The notes: generated from the letters alone by a model not told the origin. 33,220 nucleotides of DNA from Clostridiales bacterium (GCA_022772585.1 JALEZN010000063.1:1-33220), one strand, 5' to 3'; shown: positions 15,352-23,786, numbered from the stretch's first letter. Numbers and translations: made by a program.

Positions 15352-16638
15352 TTAGGTCCGGGCAGCCAGGGTGACGAAGGGGCTGCGGGTCTGGCTGCTG
15401 TGGCGGATCTTCACGGGAGCGGAGCGCTTGGGGGCGCCGTTGCAGCGCAGGACGATGCGGAAGCACATCTGGTCAGTGAGGAACTCCACGTGCATGGACC
15501 AGTCCTGCTTGGCCGTTCCCTTGCGCAGCAGCATGTACTCCTTCAGGTTGACCAGAGCCACGTCGCCCTCAGAGCCCTGTGCCATCATGGAGTCGGTGAA
15601 GATCACCGGGCGGCCCAGAATGGTCTGGTACATGCCGCCGGAGAGCCCGCCCTCCGGCATCCAGATCAGGTCATCGCAAAGCTTCAGCTTGGGGAGCTGG
15701 CTCTCCAGGTCGGGGTGGATCAGCCACACCGAATCGCTGCGGCCCTTCACCAGCGCCCGCTGCCACATGTTGAGGATGTTCTCTGCCGTCAGAGTGCCGG
15801 CAGCCTGCCCCGTCTCCTTACCCACTGTGATGAGGGACTTGCTCTTCAGGAAGCCCAGCATCTTGCCGTTTCCATCACCAGCCACCACTCCGTCCTCCAG
15901 CAGCAGATCGGTAGCCACCGCGAAGGCCCTGCCAAAGAAGCCGGTCATAAAGGGGGCGTCCTGGAGAAGCTCATCGGTGGCGTAGGCGAAACCCATCATC
16001 TTCTCCAGATCCAGCTTCATCTCCTTGAACTTGGGGCGGCTGGCCAGCACCGTTGCTCCCTCGCTGGCCCAGTACATCTGCACGCCGCCGAACACAGAAG
16101 CCGACACGTCGGTCTCATCCACCATCAGCCACTTGGCCGCGTTGGAGTTGGCTCCAACCGTGTAGGAATCCACCCGGGAGAGGATCTGGCCGGTCTGCAC
16201 GGCGGTCTCCAGGATCATGCCGGCGAAGTCCTCCTGAACGGCGAACCCACCGTCTGCGCCGGTGGTCTCATTGGCGCCCTGGATAGCGTTGTTGACTTCC
16301 AGAAGGCGCTTGTCCACCTCGTGGGTCTTGGCCGCCTTCACCACCGCCTGGAGCTGTTCGCCCAAGCTGGCAAAGGGTGTCACCTTGGGCTTTTTGGCGC
16401 CAGGATCTCCACCACCGTTGGAGGGGTCGCCTGGGTCGCCGCCGTCCATGGGCTCGGCCCGGGCGGCGCTGGCGGAGGCCAGCTTCTCCAGGGCCTGGAT
16501 CTGCCGGTTGTAGTCCTCCATCTGAGAGGACACTTTCTCAAGCTCCTCCGTGTTGCCAGCCTCGGTCAGGGCGTCCACCTTCTGGAGCAGATCGCTCTTT
16601 TTGGCCCGAAGCTCGTTGATTTTCGCCATAAAATCCAT
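15352..16638 (-). CDS. Major capsid protein, HK97 type
   Basis: 428 residues. Residues 1-55 form a coiled coil (INELRAKKSDLLQKVDALTE), followed by a Gly/Pro/Asp-rich linker (about 60-85), the usual N-terminal scaffolding (delta) domain removed by the protease encoded upstream. The rest is the HK97 fold: FAVQEDFAGMILETA, WLMVDETDVSASVFGG, FKEMKLDLEKMMGFAYATDE, LGFLKS, LIHPDLESQLPKLK and GRPVIFTDSM. The start is ATG 16638 with AGGA 9 bases upstream; the ATG at 16629 is an alternative. The exact cleavage site cannot be read from sequence alone. Confidence 0.94.
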   Translation of the reverse strand: MDFMAKINELRAKKSDLLQKVDALTEAGNTEELEKVSSQMEDYNRQIQALEKLASASAARAEPMDGGDPGDPSNGGGDPGAKKPKVTPFASLGEQLQAVVKAAKTHEVDKRLLEVNNAIQGANETTGADGGFAVQEDFAGMILETAVQTGQILSRVDSYTVGANSNAAKWLMVDETDVSASVFGGVQMYWASEGATVLASRPKFKEMKLDLEKMMGFAYATDELLQDAPFMTGFFGRAFAVATDLLLEDGVVAGDGNGKMLGFLKSKSLITVGKETGQAAGTLTAENILNMWQRALVKGRSDSVWLIHPDLESQLPKLKLCDDLIWMPEGGLSGGMYQTILGRPVIFTDSMMAQGSEGDVALVNLKEYMLLRKGTAKQDWSMHVEFLTDQMCFRIVLRCNGAPKRSAPVKIRHSSQTRSPFVTLAART

Positions 16639-16657
16639 CTTTCTTTTCCTGCCTTTC

Positions 16658-17353
16658 TCAATATCTCGCAAGCGCTTCGAGCCGGGCTCGGGCGCGTCTT
16701 GCCTCTTTTCTGGCTGCCGCTGCGGCATCTGCGGCATGCTGCTGATAGGCCTCCCTCATCTGGGCAGTCACACGCAGGTACCCGCCGCCGGATGCCGCCA
16801 CAATCTCCAGCGGGAGGGGTTCCAGCCCAGGCAGTCCCTCCACCGCGTCGATCAGCCCGTACTCAAGGGCCTGCTGTGGCGCAATGAGCTTGTCCGCATC
16901 CAGCAGCGCCCCGATTTCTTCCCTTGTCCTATGGGTGCGTGTCATGTACACGTTGATGGCTGTCTCCCGCAGGTTGCGCAGCTCAGAGAGCGCCTTCTCA
17001 TGGGCCTGCCAGTCCCCCTCCGTTGACAGGACAGGGCAGTGGTAGCACAGGATGCTCCCCGGCTCTGCCACGATGCGGCCGCAGCCAGTGGAAGCGAATG
17101 TGGCCGCCGATGCCCCGCAGCCCTGGAACAGGGCCGTGGTATTCCCACGGTACCGCCGGAGCATGGAGGCGATCTCCACGCCCACTGCCATGCTGCCACC
17201 GGGGCTGTTGATGAGCAGCGTCACGTCCTCCCCAGCAGCCTCCTCCAGCCCGGCGGCAATATCCATGGGGGCCGTGATGTCTCGCCAGCCCCAGTACCGC
17301 AGCACGTCCGCGTCATCATTGCTCACCAGGTGTCCCCGAAGCGAAATGTCCAT
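16658..17353 (-). CDS. ClpP-like prohead protease (S14 family)
   Basis: 231 residues. It would mature the prohead by cutting the scaffolding domain of the capsid protein. Motifs: LLINSPGGSM (46-55, oxyanion-forming loop), GCGASAATFAS with nucleophile Ser82, and YHCPVL with His105; an Asp near 150-156 is the likely third residue. A helix with LDADKLIAPQQALEYGLID (about 147-166) is typical of ClpP-fold phage proteases. The C-terminal Ala/Arg helix may bind the capsid. It starts at TAATG, overlapping the portal stop by one base, with GGGAGG upstream. Confidence 0.93.
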   Translation of the reverse strand: MDISLRGHLVSNDDADVLRYWGWRDITAPMDIAAGLEEAAGEDVTLLINSPGGSMAVGVEIASMLRRYRGNTTALFQGCGASAATFASTGCGRIVAEPGSILCYHCPVLSTEGDWQAHEKALSELRNLRETAINVYMTRTHRTREEIGALLDADKLIAPQQALEYGLIDAVEGLPGLEPLPLEIVAASGGGYLRVTAQMREAYQQHAADAAAAARKEARRARARLEALARY

Positions 17354-18564
17354 TACGTTCCTCCCTTCACGATGTGCTCCACCGTGTCCAGATTTTTTGT
17401 CATGAAAAATTTCTTCCCAACCCCTCCGGGCAGCGGGTTCATCTCCTCAAAGGCCCTACAGTCATCCGGGCAGTATATGCTGTTCATGATCATCTTCTCG
17501 TAGAAGCGGCTCCGGCTCTCGTTGTCGCCCCGGAGCAGGGCGGCCGCATTAATGCGGAAATAGTACCCATTCAGCAGTGCCTCTCTTGGTAGCAGCTTAT
17601 AAGTTAGCTCCTGCTCCTTTGGGACGATATGGGGCATCAGTGTGTTGGTCACAAAGTCTAACCCCTGTCTTTCATTGCTCTGGTAGGACTGTTTACCGCT
17701 CTGGAGCATGTACTCCGGGACACCGGAAAACCGGCTCACCTCAGCCACCGAAAAGCCCCGGCTCTCAATGAACTGGGCATCGCTCTGATTGATTCCAAGC
17801 GGCGTGAACTTCATGCCGTGGTCCAGCACAGCCACTTTGAATGCATCCTGGGATGCGTACCGCCGGAACTCTTCCTTGACTTTGTCCCGCGTCTTTGGGT
17901 CGGCATCGGTATCAACCTCCACAATGCCAGAGAGACGCGCACCGTTCTGGTAGAACTTCTTGGCAAAGCGCTGGCTCATGCCGTCGGTTGCGATGGTTTC
18001 CCGGGCCATGGCCAGCATCCCGCGCCCATGGACGCCGTCGTAGGTCTCAAAGTGGTTGATCAGCAGCTCCGACGGGGCAAATGTACGGTACAGGCCATCC
18101 ACCGAAAAGTAGTACCACCGCTGTCCGGTTTCCGGATCTCGCCGGATAGCGCTTCCCTGGGTTGGCAGCGGGATCAGTTCAGAGACCTTTCCCATCTGGT
18201 CCCGCACGATCCACTGGTACCCGGTTCCATGCCAGAACGCCTGGCTCATCTGTACCTTGTTGGCCACGCTGGGCGTCATATCCTCATTGGCCCGGATCTT
18301 CAGCACATAATCCAGCGCTTCGTCCCCGGCAGGATGCCGCTCCCCATCCTTCTTACGGAACAGCCCAACGGGCAGCACCCCCATCGCCCCGGTCAAGATG
18401 CGATGTGCAGCAGCCACCGGAGAGAGTGTTTCTGCGCTTTCGATTCCTACGTCAAAGCCTTCGCCAGAGAAGAACGTCTTCTGGAACCAGGCCTGAGCTT
18501 CCTCCCAGGTAAGCTTCCGCTCTTCGACGCTACTACGCACCCGCAGTGCATGGTCGAGAATCAC
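17353..18564 (-). CDS. Portal protein, HK97 type
   Basis: 403 residues, the normal length. It forms the dodecameric DNA channel at one vertex. Family patterns: AAAHRILTGAMGVLPVGLF, FWHGTGYQWIVRD, IPLPTQGSAIRRD, FAPSELLINHFETYDGVHG, SGVPEYMLQSG and YYFRINAAALLRGD. GTG 18564 is chosen because it overlaps the upstream stop as GTGA with GAGGGGG 9 bases before it; an earlier in-frame start would overlap that gene by almost 60 bases. It is followed by the protease with a 1-base overlap. Confidence 0.93.
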   Translation of the reverse strand: MILDHALRVRSSVEERKLTWEEAQAWFQKTFFSGEGFDVGIESAETLSPVAAAHRILTGAMGVLPVGLFRKKDGERHPAGDEALDYVLKIRANEDMTPSVANKVQMSQAFWHGTGYQWIVRDQMGKVSELIPLPTQGSAIRRDPETGQRWYYFSVDGLYRTFAPSELLINHFETYDGVHGRGMLAMARETIATDGMSQRFAKKFYQNGARLSGIVEVDTDADPKTRDKVKEEFRRYASQDAFKVAVLDHGMKFTPLGINQSDAQFIESRGFSVAEVSRFSGVPEYMLQSGKQSYQSNERQGLDFVTNTLMPHIVPKEQELTYKLLPREALLNGYYFRINAAALLRGDNESRSRFYEKMIMNSIYCPDDCRAFEEMNPLPGGVGKKFFMTKNLDTVEHIVKGGT

Positions 18565-18758
18565 CGGCGCACACCCCCTCTGGAGCGGGCCACCAGAATC
18601 GCGCACAACGTCAGCCACGCTCCGGCTACCGCCAGAGCGGCGGGGCGCCCGCCCGCCTCCAGGGCCGCCCGGACGAAGCAGCCGCCTCCGGCCACCAAAA
18701 GCAGGTCGTCCAGATAGAACGCCAGGGTCCCGCCCGCCCGGCGCAGTCTTTCTCTCAT
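18561..18758 (-). CDS. Small two-helix membrane protein
   Basis: 65 residues. It begins MRERLRRAGG, has a hydrophobic segment near 10-32 (TLAFYLDDLLLVAGGGCFV) and a second one near 42-59 (LAVAGAWLTLCAILVA), and ends in an Arg-rich tail. A small membrane-type protein between large terminase and portal is seen in other clostridial HK97-like phages; its function is unknown. ATG 18758 is one base after the terminase stop (TGA T ATG) with GGGGGA upstream. It is too early in the operon to look like a holin. Confidence 0.7.
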   Translation of the reverse strand: MRERLRRAGGTLAFYLDDLLLVAGGGCFVRAALEAGGRPAALAVAGAWLTLCAILVARSRGGVRR

Positions 18759-18759
18759 A

Positions 18760-20550
18760 TCAAATCCCCCATTCTTCGGAAAGTACATGCTCGTTGATAT
18801 CTGGCCCAGTCGGCATGCGCAGGATGGCCACCGCCACCGAGATGACCCATGCCACCAGCATATCGATGCGCCCGATGCTCCGGTTCTTTATCGGCTTGAT
18901 GTTCTCGTTACCGTCCACGGCGCAGCGGACGTTGCCGAAGCAGTACCTAGCTGCCGTGTTATGCTCGTGGAGCATCTCGCGGGTCCGAATGAGCCGTTCT
19001 AGCTCCTTCATGGCCGGTGACATGCTCATCATGGTCTGCGGGATCTCCACCACGTTCACGCCCTTCGGCTTTCTCACCACTCCGTCCGCGTCCACCCGCT
19101 CGGGCGGGTCCATCAGGCGCTGAGTCAGCGTCCGGGAGAGGTAGGGGTCCACGCCCAATGTGTCCAAGTCGAACACATCGGCGCACCAGGCCACTGCCTC
19201 CTCCACCATGGTGAAGTCCACCATGTCCCCGGGGCACAGGAACAGAAACTCTGCCCTGGACCAATCCCGATACGGCACATGGTCCCGCTGCTCGGCCTCC
19301 AGCACCCCCTCTTCCGGACGCCACGCCCAGAAAAGGACCGCCCAGTGGTCCAGACCATCCTGTGGCGGGAACAGGAGGGTGAGGGCGGTCAGGTCGGTGG
19401 TGGTGGACAGATCCAGCCCGCCATAGCACTTCTTACCGGCCAGGTACTCCCGCACCGCCCTCCGACGGTCCGGAGCCTTTAGGTCCTTCCACTCGGGCCG
19501 GTTCCACTGTGTCTTGTCGTAGAGTGTCAGGGGGATCCACCCCACGCTCTTGGTGGAGATCCACTGGTTGAGCCGCAGCCAGCGAAAGTTCCGCTCGGCG
19601 GCCTCGCTCTGCTTGGCGGCCTTGGCGTCGGCCCGGAATTTACGGGGCGAAATCGTCACGCCGTAGGACGGGTTGCACTGCGCCCACAGCGCCTCGTCGT
19701 AGATGTCCAGCTCGGCCAGCTTATCCGGGTCATCCTGCGTGAGGACCGACACGCCGTACATGATGGGGCACCACTGGGGATCGTCCTCATCCAACTCCCG
19801 CTCCGGTTCTCCCCGGCGCCAGGCCAGGATGCGCCGGCACTTTTCGTGAATCTCCCATCCGATGCTCTTCCGGTCTGGATCGTCTCCCGCCGTTGTCAGG
19901 ACAATGACCGCCTGCTGCCGCCGGGCGGCGTCCGAGCCCACAGTGAGCACGTCCCACAGCCGCCGGTTGGGCTGGGCGTGCAGCTCGTCGATCAGGATGG
20001 CGGAGAAGGAGTAACCGTGCTTGCTGTCCGCATCGGAGGAGTAGACCTTCATGACGCCTCCATACTTTGTGTGAATCTCCCTCCGGCTGTCCCGGGCCCA
20101 GGCGATGGGATCGTGCTCCGGCTGGCCAAGGCAGGTGTGCTCCACCATGTACTTTGCGCTCTGATAGATGATGTCGGCATTGTTCTTGTCAGCGGCGAAT
20201 ATGCCCACCTGGGGCCGCTCCTCCCCGTCAAAGAGCAGGTGGTTGAGCCCCAGCCCGGCTGCTAACTCGGTCTTCCCGTTCTTTTTGGGGAGCTCGTCGT
20301 AGAGAAAGCGGCGGTACCGCACCCACTTCCCATCCTCGTCCTTGATCTGGACGCCGTAGAACTCCCGGATGGCCTTCTCTTCCCAGGCAAGCAACTCAAA
20401 TGGCTTGCCCGCCCACTCGTTCTGCCCAAAGCACAGGAGAGAGAAGAAGTCCAGGACATCCTGCACCGCATCCTCGCTGTACCGCAGTTCCGCGCCATCA
20501 TCCGGCCGGGGCACCTCCAGAAACGGGGTAAGCCAGATGGTATCAGGCAC
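18760..20550 (-). CDS. terL: Terminase large subunit
   Basis: 596 residues. This is the ATP-driven packaging motor with a C-terminal nuclease. Walker A is PKKNGKTE with Lys93-Thr94; Walker B is AILIDELHAQ with Asp188-Glu189; the coupling motif is VLTTAGDD near 217. The nuclease domain shows GGLDLSTTTDLTAL and, further on, LGVDPYLSRT, which give the metal-binding aspartates. It belongs to the terminase_1 (HK97/phi105-like) group. It starts at GTG 20550, overlapping the small subunit by 8 bases. All key residues are present. Confidence 0.96.
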   Translation of the reverse strand: MPDTIWLTPFLEVPRPDDGAELRYSEDAVQDVLDFFSLLCFGQNEWAGKPFELLAWEEKAIREFYGVQIKDEDGKWVRYRRFLYDELPKKNGKTELAAGLGLNHLLFDGEERPQVGIFAADKNNADIIYQSAKYMVEHTCLGQPEHDPIAWARDSRREIHTKYGGVMKVYSSDADSKHGYSFSAILIDELHAQPNRRLWDVLTVGSDAARRQQAVIVLTTAGDDPDRKSIGWEIHEKCRRILAWRRGEPERELDEDDPQWCPIMYGVSVLTQDDPDKLAELDIYDEALWAQCNPSYGVTISPRKFRADAKAAKQSEAAERNFRWLRLNQWISTKSVGWIPLTLYDKTQWNRPEWKDLKAPDRRRAVREYLAGKKCYGGLDLSTTTDLTALTLLFPPQDGLDHWAVLFWAWRPEEGVLEAEQRDHVPYRDWSRAEFLFLCPGDMVDFTMVEEAVAWCADVFDLDTLGVDPYLSRTLTQRLMDPPERVDADGVVRKPKGVNVVEIPQTMMSMSPAMKELERLIRTREMLHEHNTAARYCFGNVRCAVDGNENIKPIKNRSIGRIDMLVAWVISVAVAILRMPTGPDINEHVLSEEWGI

Positions 20551-21043
20551 GCTGCATCCGCTCCCTCTTCTCCCGCATCAGCCGCTCGAACTCGCTCTCC
20601 TGCGGCTTATTGGTGCCCTCCGGAAGTACCAGGCGGCACCTACTGGTGACGGTCATGCCCAGATCATTGGCGCAGGCTCTGGCCTGGTCGAAGTATCGTT
20701 TCTGCACTTTACCCCACTCCATGGCGTTTTTCGCGTTGCCTGCGGCCAGAGCGGCGTTTGCCTGTCTGGTAGCTGCCAGGTACTCCATCCTGGCCATGCA
20801 GTATGTGGCAATGATATCGGCATCAGTCCTTGCCATCATCCCTGGCATCAGCTTAAGTAGCGTGGATGATATCCGGCTAAACTCCGCTCTTTGCCCCTCA
20901 GGCAGCCAGGCCGGCGGAGTCAGCCGCTTGATGGTCTCGCTGTTGCGAATCTCACTCCGAGCCCGCTCGGCCCGCTCGGCCGCCGTCAGGTGCTTTGCTC
21001 CTCTGGCCTCTAATATCTCCAGCGGTACTCTCGGTCCGGCCAT
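20543..21043 (-). CDS. terS: Terminase small subunit, P27 family
   Basis: 166 residues. The N-terminus MAGPRVPLEILEARGAKHLT and the following helical body with LTPPAWLPEGQRAEFSRI fit the P27 family, which binds the packaging site and regulates the large subunit. AGGAGTG lies 5-8 bases before ATG 21043; longer in-frame versions would run into the radical SAM gene. It is directly followed by terL with an 8-base overlap. Confidence 0.9.
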   Translation of the reverse strand: MAGPRVPLEILEARGAKHLTAAERAERARSEIRNSETIKRLTPPAWLPEGQRAEFSRISSTLLKLMPGMMARTDADIIATYCMARMEYLAATRQANAALAAGNAKNAMEWGKVQKRYFDQARACANDLGMTVTSRCRLVLPEGTNKPQESEFERLMREKRERMQRA

Positions 21044-21047
21044 GTTA

Positions 21048-22391
21048 TCACTCCTCCCATATCCTCCGCTCCCAGAACCGCTCCACAGGGCACCAGGTTC
21101 GCAGATACCGGCTCGGCAGCGTCTCCGGCGTAAATGTGCCGAACAGTCTTTCCATGTCAAAGTAATGGGTCAGCGTCGCCTCCCGCCGGGCCGCAGATGC
21201 CCTCCAGAAGCGGCTGGAGGCACATAGCCGCCGGATGTTCTCGCTGTCCTCCTCACTGCCCCGGTGCGCAAGCGCGCTGAGCATAACGGACGGCAGGCTC
21301 TCTGTCCCCATGCTCTCCACACTCCAGATGCTCCGCCCCTGGTAAATCAGGTTGCCCCGGAGATTGGGGCCCAGCACCCGGCTAATCTCTCCTCTGTAGT
21401 TTCTCTTGCTCATCGGCGCACAGGCCAACGGCGTGGCCGGCATAGCCCGGAACGGAGTGGAGTGGAGTACAATAGACCATTGTTTCCCCCGTTCAGGCGC
21501 GCTCATGTCAGCCTCACGGAGCGTCTCGATATATTCCGTCCAGTCCTCCACCGTCTCCCCCGGATACCCGACAATATTGTAGAATTTGAGTTGGTGTGGC
21601 TTGGCAGAAGATTGGAGCATGTCACGGATAAAGTTGGCCATCATAGATCTTGTGATGGGCTTTCCTACCATCCGCCTGAGCCGCTCGCTCATACCGTCGA
21701 TGGCGGTGGTGCGGAGATGCGTAAAGTCAATGCTGGCCTTGTCCCGTGCCAGATCCAGCATGGCTCTCTCCTTGTCCTCGATCCCGCCGAACAGGGAGTC
21801 AGACATGGCGTAGTGATCCATCGTGCTGACAAAGCGCCGGTGCCAGGTATATCCGCAGAACAGACACCGGTGGTTGCAGCCGATCGGCCCCTCTTGAAAG
21901 CAACGCGTATTGCTCAACCGTATCCGGTGTGGATACGGCGTATCCGTCTGCCGGATGTGATATATCCTGTCAGGCGAGAAACTGGATGCCTCTATGATGC
22001 TGTCGTCCTCCGGCGCATCCTGCCCATCCAGTCTGCGCACGAGGTCTGGCACGGACGCCTCACCCCGCCCCAAGATAAAGTAGTCCCCGAACGGCAGAAA
22101 TGGGGTTACATGGAGCACTCCGGCGCCGCCGATCAGAACTCGATACCGCCCAGGCCTCCAGCGCATCCGCTCCCCAATGAAGCTCCACCAGTCGCAGTCC
22201 GACGTGATAGACACCAGCACTATGTCATAATCGTGCACGGTGGCAATACCAGCCCACTCGACTGGGTATCCGGCCCGTTGCAGCGCATCTATCACCACCC
22301 GCAGGCCAATAAACTGCCGTGTGTCCAAGCACTCCGTCTTGTACGTAGATTTTGCGTAGGCCTCCTGCACGTATGCGCAGATCCTCATCAT
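21048..22391 (-). CDS. Radical SAM protein with cobalamin-binding-like N-terminus
   Basis: 447 residues. The N-terminal part (about 1-125) looks like a B12-binding alpha/beta domain: HDYDIVLVSITSD, RVLIGGAGVLHVTPFLPFGD, FILGRGEASVPDLV. The radical SAM core follows with GCNHRCLFCGY, where Cys172, Cys176 and Cys179 (CX3CX2C) would hold the [4Fe-4S] cluster. LRTTAIDGMSERLRRMVGKPIT and IVGYPGETVEDW (273-284) are typical radical SAM strands. The substrate is unknown. The gene starts by ATGA overlap with the small ParB-like gene and ends 4 bases before terS, so all three are one transcript. A DNA or nucleotide modification role at packaging is an inference. Confidence 0.88.
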   Translation of the reverse strand: MMRICAYVQEAYAKSTYKTECLDTRQFIGLRVVIDALQRAGYPVEWAGIATVHDYDIVLVSITSDCDWWSFIGERMRWRPGRYRVLIGGAGVLHVTPFLPFGDYFILGRGEASVPDLVRRLDGQDAPEDDSIIEASSFSPDRIYHIRQTDTPYPHRIRLSNTRCFQEGPIGCNHRCLFCGYTWHRRFVSTMDHYAMSDSLFGGIEDKERAMLDLARDKASIDFTHLRTTAIDGMSERLRRMVGKPITRSMMANFIRDMLQSSAKPHQLKFYNIVGYPGETVEDWTEYIETLREADMSAPERGKQWSIVLHSTPFRAMPATPLACAPMSKRNYRGEISRVLGPNLRGNLIYQGRSIWSVESMGTESLPSVMLSALAHRGSEEDSENIRRLCASSRFWRASAARREATLTHYFDMERLFGTFTPETLPSRYLRTWCPVERFWERRIWEE

Positions 22392-22930
22392 GCATCCGCC
22401 TCAAAGATGAATCCGCACTTAGGACAATGGAACGTCTTGCGCCTGCCTCCACGGTCTGTCTCGTCACCCAGGTCCAGCGCATCCGCTTCTCCTGTTCCTC
22501 CGGGTGCATCGGCCGCTACGCCCAGGTCGCCTAGCTCAAAGCCCAGCGCCGTCATATCTATGCCGAGGTCCGTCAGTTCCTGTAGCTCCAGGTCCAGCAG
22601 CATCTCATCCCAGGACGAGAGTTCGGAGAGCTTGTTGTCCGCGTGGATATACGCACGGCGCTGAGCTTCGGTTAGTCCATCCACCAAAACGCATGGCACC
22701 TGCACCATGCCCTCGGCCTTGGCCGCCTCCAGCGTGCCGTGGCCAGAGAGCAGGTTGCCGTCTCCGTCGATCAGCAGTGGCCGCACAAATCCAAACTCCC
22801 GCAGACTGTCCCGAAGCCTTGCAATCTGCTGTGCGCTGTGTATTTTCGCGTTTTTAGCGTACGGTGTGATTGTCTCAATCGGTCTCATTGTCCAGCTCTG
22901 GCCCCTGATTTTAATTTTGTCCTGTTGCAT
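22388..22930 (-). CDS. ParB/sulfiredoxin-fold protein with C-terminal zinc-ribbon-like end
   Basis: 180 residues. The ParB-like nuclease domain covers about 10-110: ETITPYAKNAKIHSAQQIAR, VRPLLIDGDGNLLSGHGTLE and HADNKLSELSSWD. GHGTLEAAK takes the place of the GHRR motif of plasmid ParB, as in the phage and methylase-linked branch. An acidic linker precedes FHCPKCGFIFEADA, a CXXC at 169-172. No methyltransferase domain is attached. AGGAGG lies 9 bases before ATG 22930. It is translationally coupled (ATGA) to the radical SAM gene, which suggests that they act together. It is not the partner of the ParA at 31379. Confidence 0.85.
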   Translation of the reverse strand: MQQDKIKIRGQSWTMRPIETITPYAKNAKIHSAQQIARLRDSLREFGFVRPLLIDGDGNLLSGHGTLEAAKAEGMVQVPCVLVDGLTEAQRRAYIHADNKLSELSSWDEMLLDLELQELTDLGIDMTALGFELGDLGVAADAPGGTGEADALDLGDETDRGGRRKTFHCPKCGFIFEADA

Positions 22931-23141
22931 GTTAATAATCCTCCTGATGTTTCTGGCCCTATGGGGAGAAAATCCCACACGTATGGCTGGCTGCGGTTTC
23001 CTTCCCCCGACCCGAAACTTGTTTAGGGCGGGGGGTATGTCTCAAAAAGCCGAAGGCTTTTCCTGCGCGTGCCCGGCGGCCACGCCCGGGCGCGCAGGCG
23101 CCCAAGCGTCCCGCCGTTTTGCCCGAGAGTATACGTCAGGA
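22931..23141. other. 211-base structured non-coding gap beside the packaging genes
   Basis: No gene is seen. Three strong dyads: an imperfect palindrome at 23004-23034 (CCCCCG A CCCGAAAC TT GTTTAGGG CGGGGG); a small hairpin at 23045-23061 (AAAAGCC GAA GGCTTTT), which on the minus strand ends in U5 and looks terminator-like; and a GC-rich hairpin at 23062-23098 (CCTGCGCG with CGCGCAGG, plus an inner CCCGG/CCGGG). No sigma-A promoter is evident. Packaging sites (cos) usually lie close to hnh and terS, so this is the best place for one. Confidence 0.6.
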
Positions 23142-23507
23142 TCAGCGCGATTTCCGGCGTCTCTCCGCCATCTCCAGAGCCGTCTTGCGGTTGTGGCATT
23201 GCTCGCAGAGGCTCTGGAGATTAGTCCGGTCAGTGAACATGACCCAATTGCCCCGGTGCGGCTCGACGTGGTCCACAACAGTGGCACGAGTCCGCAGGCC
23301 CCGCTTGGCGCACTCCCGGCAAAACGGCTCCAGGAACAGCTGCGTAGGCCGCAGGTCATCTGTCCAGATCCCGGTGAAGTACATCCAGTGCCAGTCGGCG
23401 CTCTCCTTCCGCTGCGCCCGCTTAGGCTTATGCCGCTGGCAGTATCCGTCACGGGTCAGCTCGGAGCAGCCTGGGTGCCGGCATGGCTTGAGCGGCTTTA
23501 GGGCCAC
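23142..23507 (-). CDS. HNH endonuclease (packaging-associated)
   Basis: 121 residues. HNH core: FCRECA (Cys63, Cys66), VVDHVEPHRG (Asp79, His80), NLQSLCEQCHNRK (Asn96, Cys101, Cys104, His105). An extra N-terminal Cys/His cluster (PCRHPGC, YCQRHK) probably binds a second zinc. HNH proteins next to terminase genes help the large terminase cut at cos. Start is GTG 23507 with GGAGGTG 6-9 bases upstream. The gene begins immediately after a strong terminator with no visible promoter, and is separated from terS by the gap, the ParB-like and the radical SAM genes. Confidence 0.9.
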   Translation of the reverse strand: MALKPLKPCRHPGCSELTRDGYCQRHKPKRAQRKESADWHWMYFTGIWTDDLRPTQLFLEPFCRECAKRGLRTRATVVDHVEPHRGNWVMFTDRTNLQSLCEQCHNRKTALEMAERRRKSR

Positions 23508-23525
23508 GGGCTATCACCTCCGGGC

Positions 23526-23585
23526 AAAACAAAAAGCGCCCAAGCCACGACTCCCGACACACGGGTTGTCATTGGCTCAGGCGCT
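23526..23585 (-). terminator. Strong terminator between the Rep and packaging operons
   Basis: On the minus strand a stem of about 17 pairs (plus-strand arms 23535-23551 and 23568-23585, with a few G-U pairs and one bulge) with an inner CCCG/CGGG hairpin is followed by TTTTTGTTTT. The stop codon of the upstream KTR-like gene lies inside the stem. The HNH ribosome site starts within 10 bases of the T-run. Confidence 0.87.
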
Positions 23586-23786
23586 GGTCTCATCGGACAC
23601 TGGCTCAGGCGCGTCGATATTCACGATGCTCTCTCGTCCGCATCTCCGGCAGTAAACCGGCAATGCGTGGGCGGTGGTCTCCGTTTCCAGCCGCAGGACC
23701 TTTCCCTTCCCGCAGACCGGACACATCAGCCATCCGTTCCGTATGATCAGTTTACCACATCCGTACCCGTTTTTCAACTTTTCCAA
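23577..23786 (-). CDS. Cysteine-rich KTR-like zinc-ribbon protein
   Basis: 69 residues. MCPVCGKGKVLRLETET and PVYCRRCGRESIVNI give a CXXC-CXXC zinc ribbon with the spacing of the cysteine-rich KTR family, small proteins frequent in mobile elements of Firmicutes. Its role is unknown; nucleic-acid binding is likely. TTG start at 23786 with GAGGAG about 11 bases upstream. It is the last gene before the terminator. Confidence 0.72.
   Translation of the reverse strand: MEKLKNGYGCGKLIIRNGWLMCPVCGKGKVLRLETETTAHALPVYCRRCGRESIVNIDAPEPVSDETSA

Noticed and set aside
17353..18618. Longer portal start at 18618
   Set aside because: It would overlap the membrane-protein gene by 58 bases; GTG 18564 gives the GTGA overlap and has a good ribosome site.
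18561..18758. Two-helix membrane protein as a holin
   Set aside because: It lies between terL and portal, far from the lysin, in a slot filled by similar unknown proteins in other phages.
22388..22930. Small ParB-like protein as a partition protein
   Set aside because: It lacks the GHRR motif and HTH of plasmid ParB and sits in the packaging module; the true partner of ParA is at 29662-31386.
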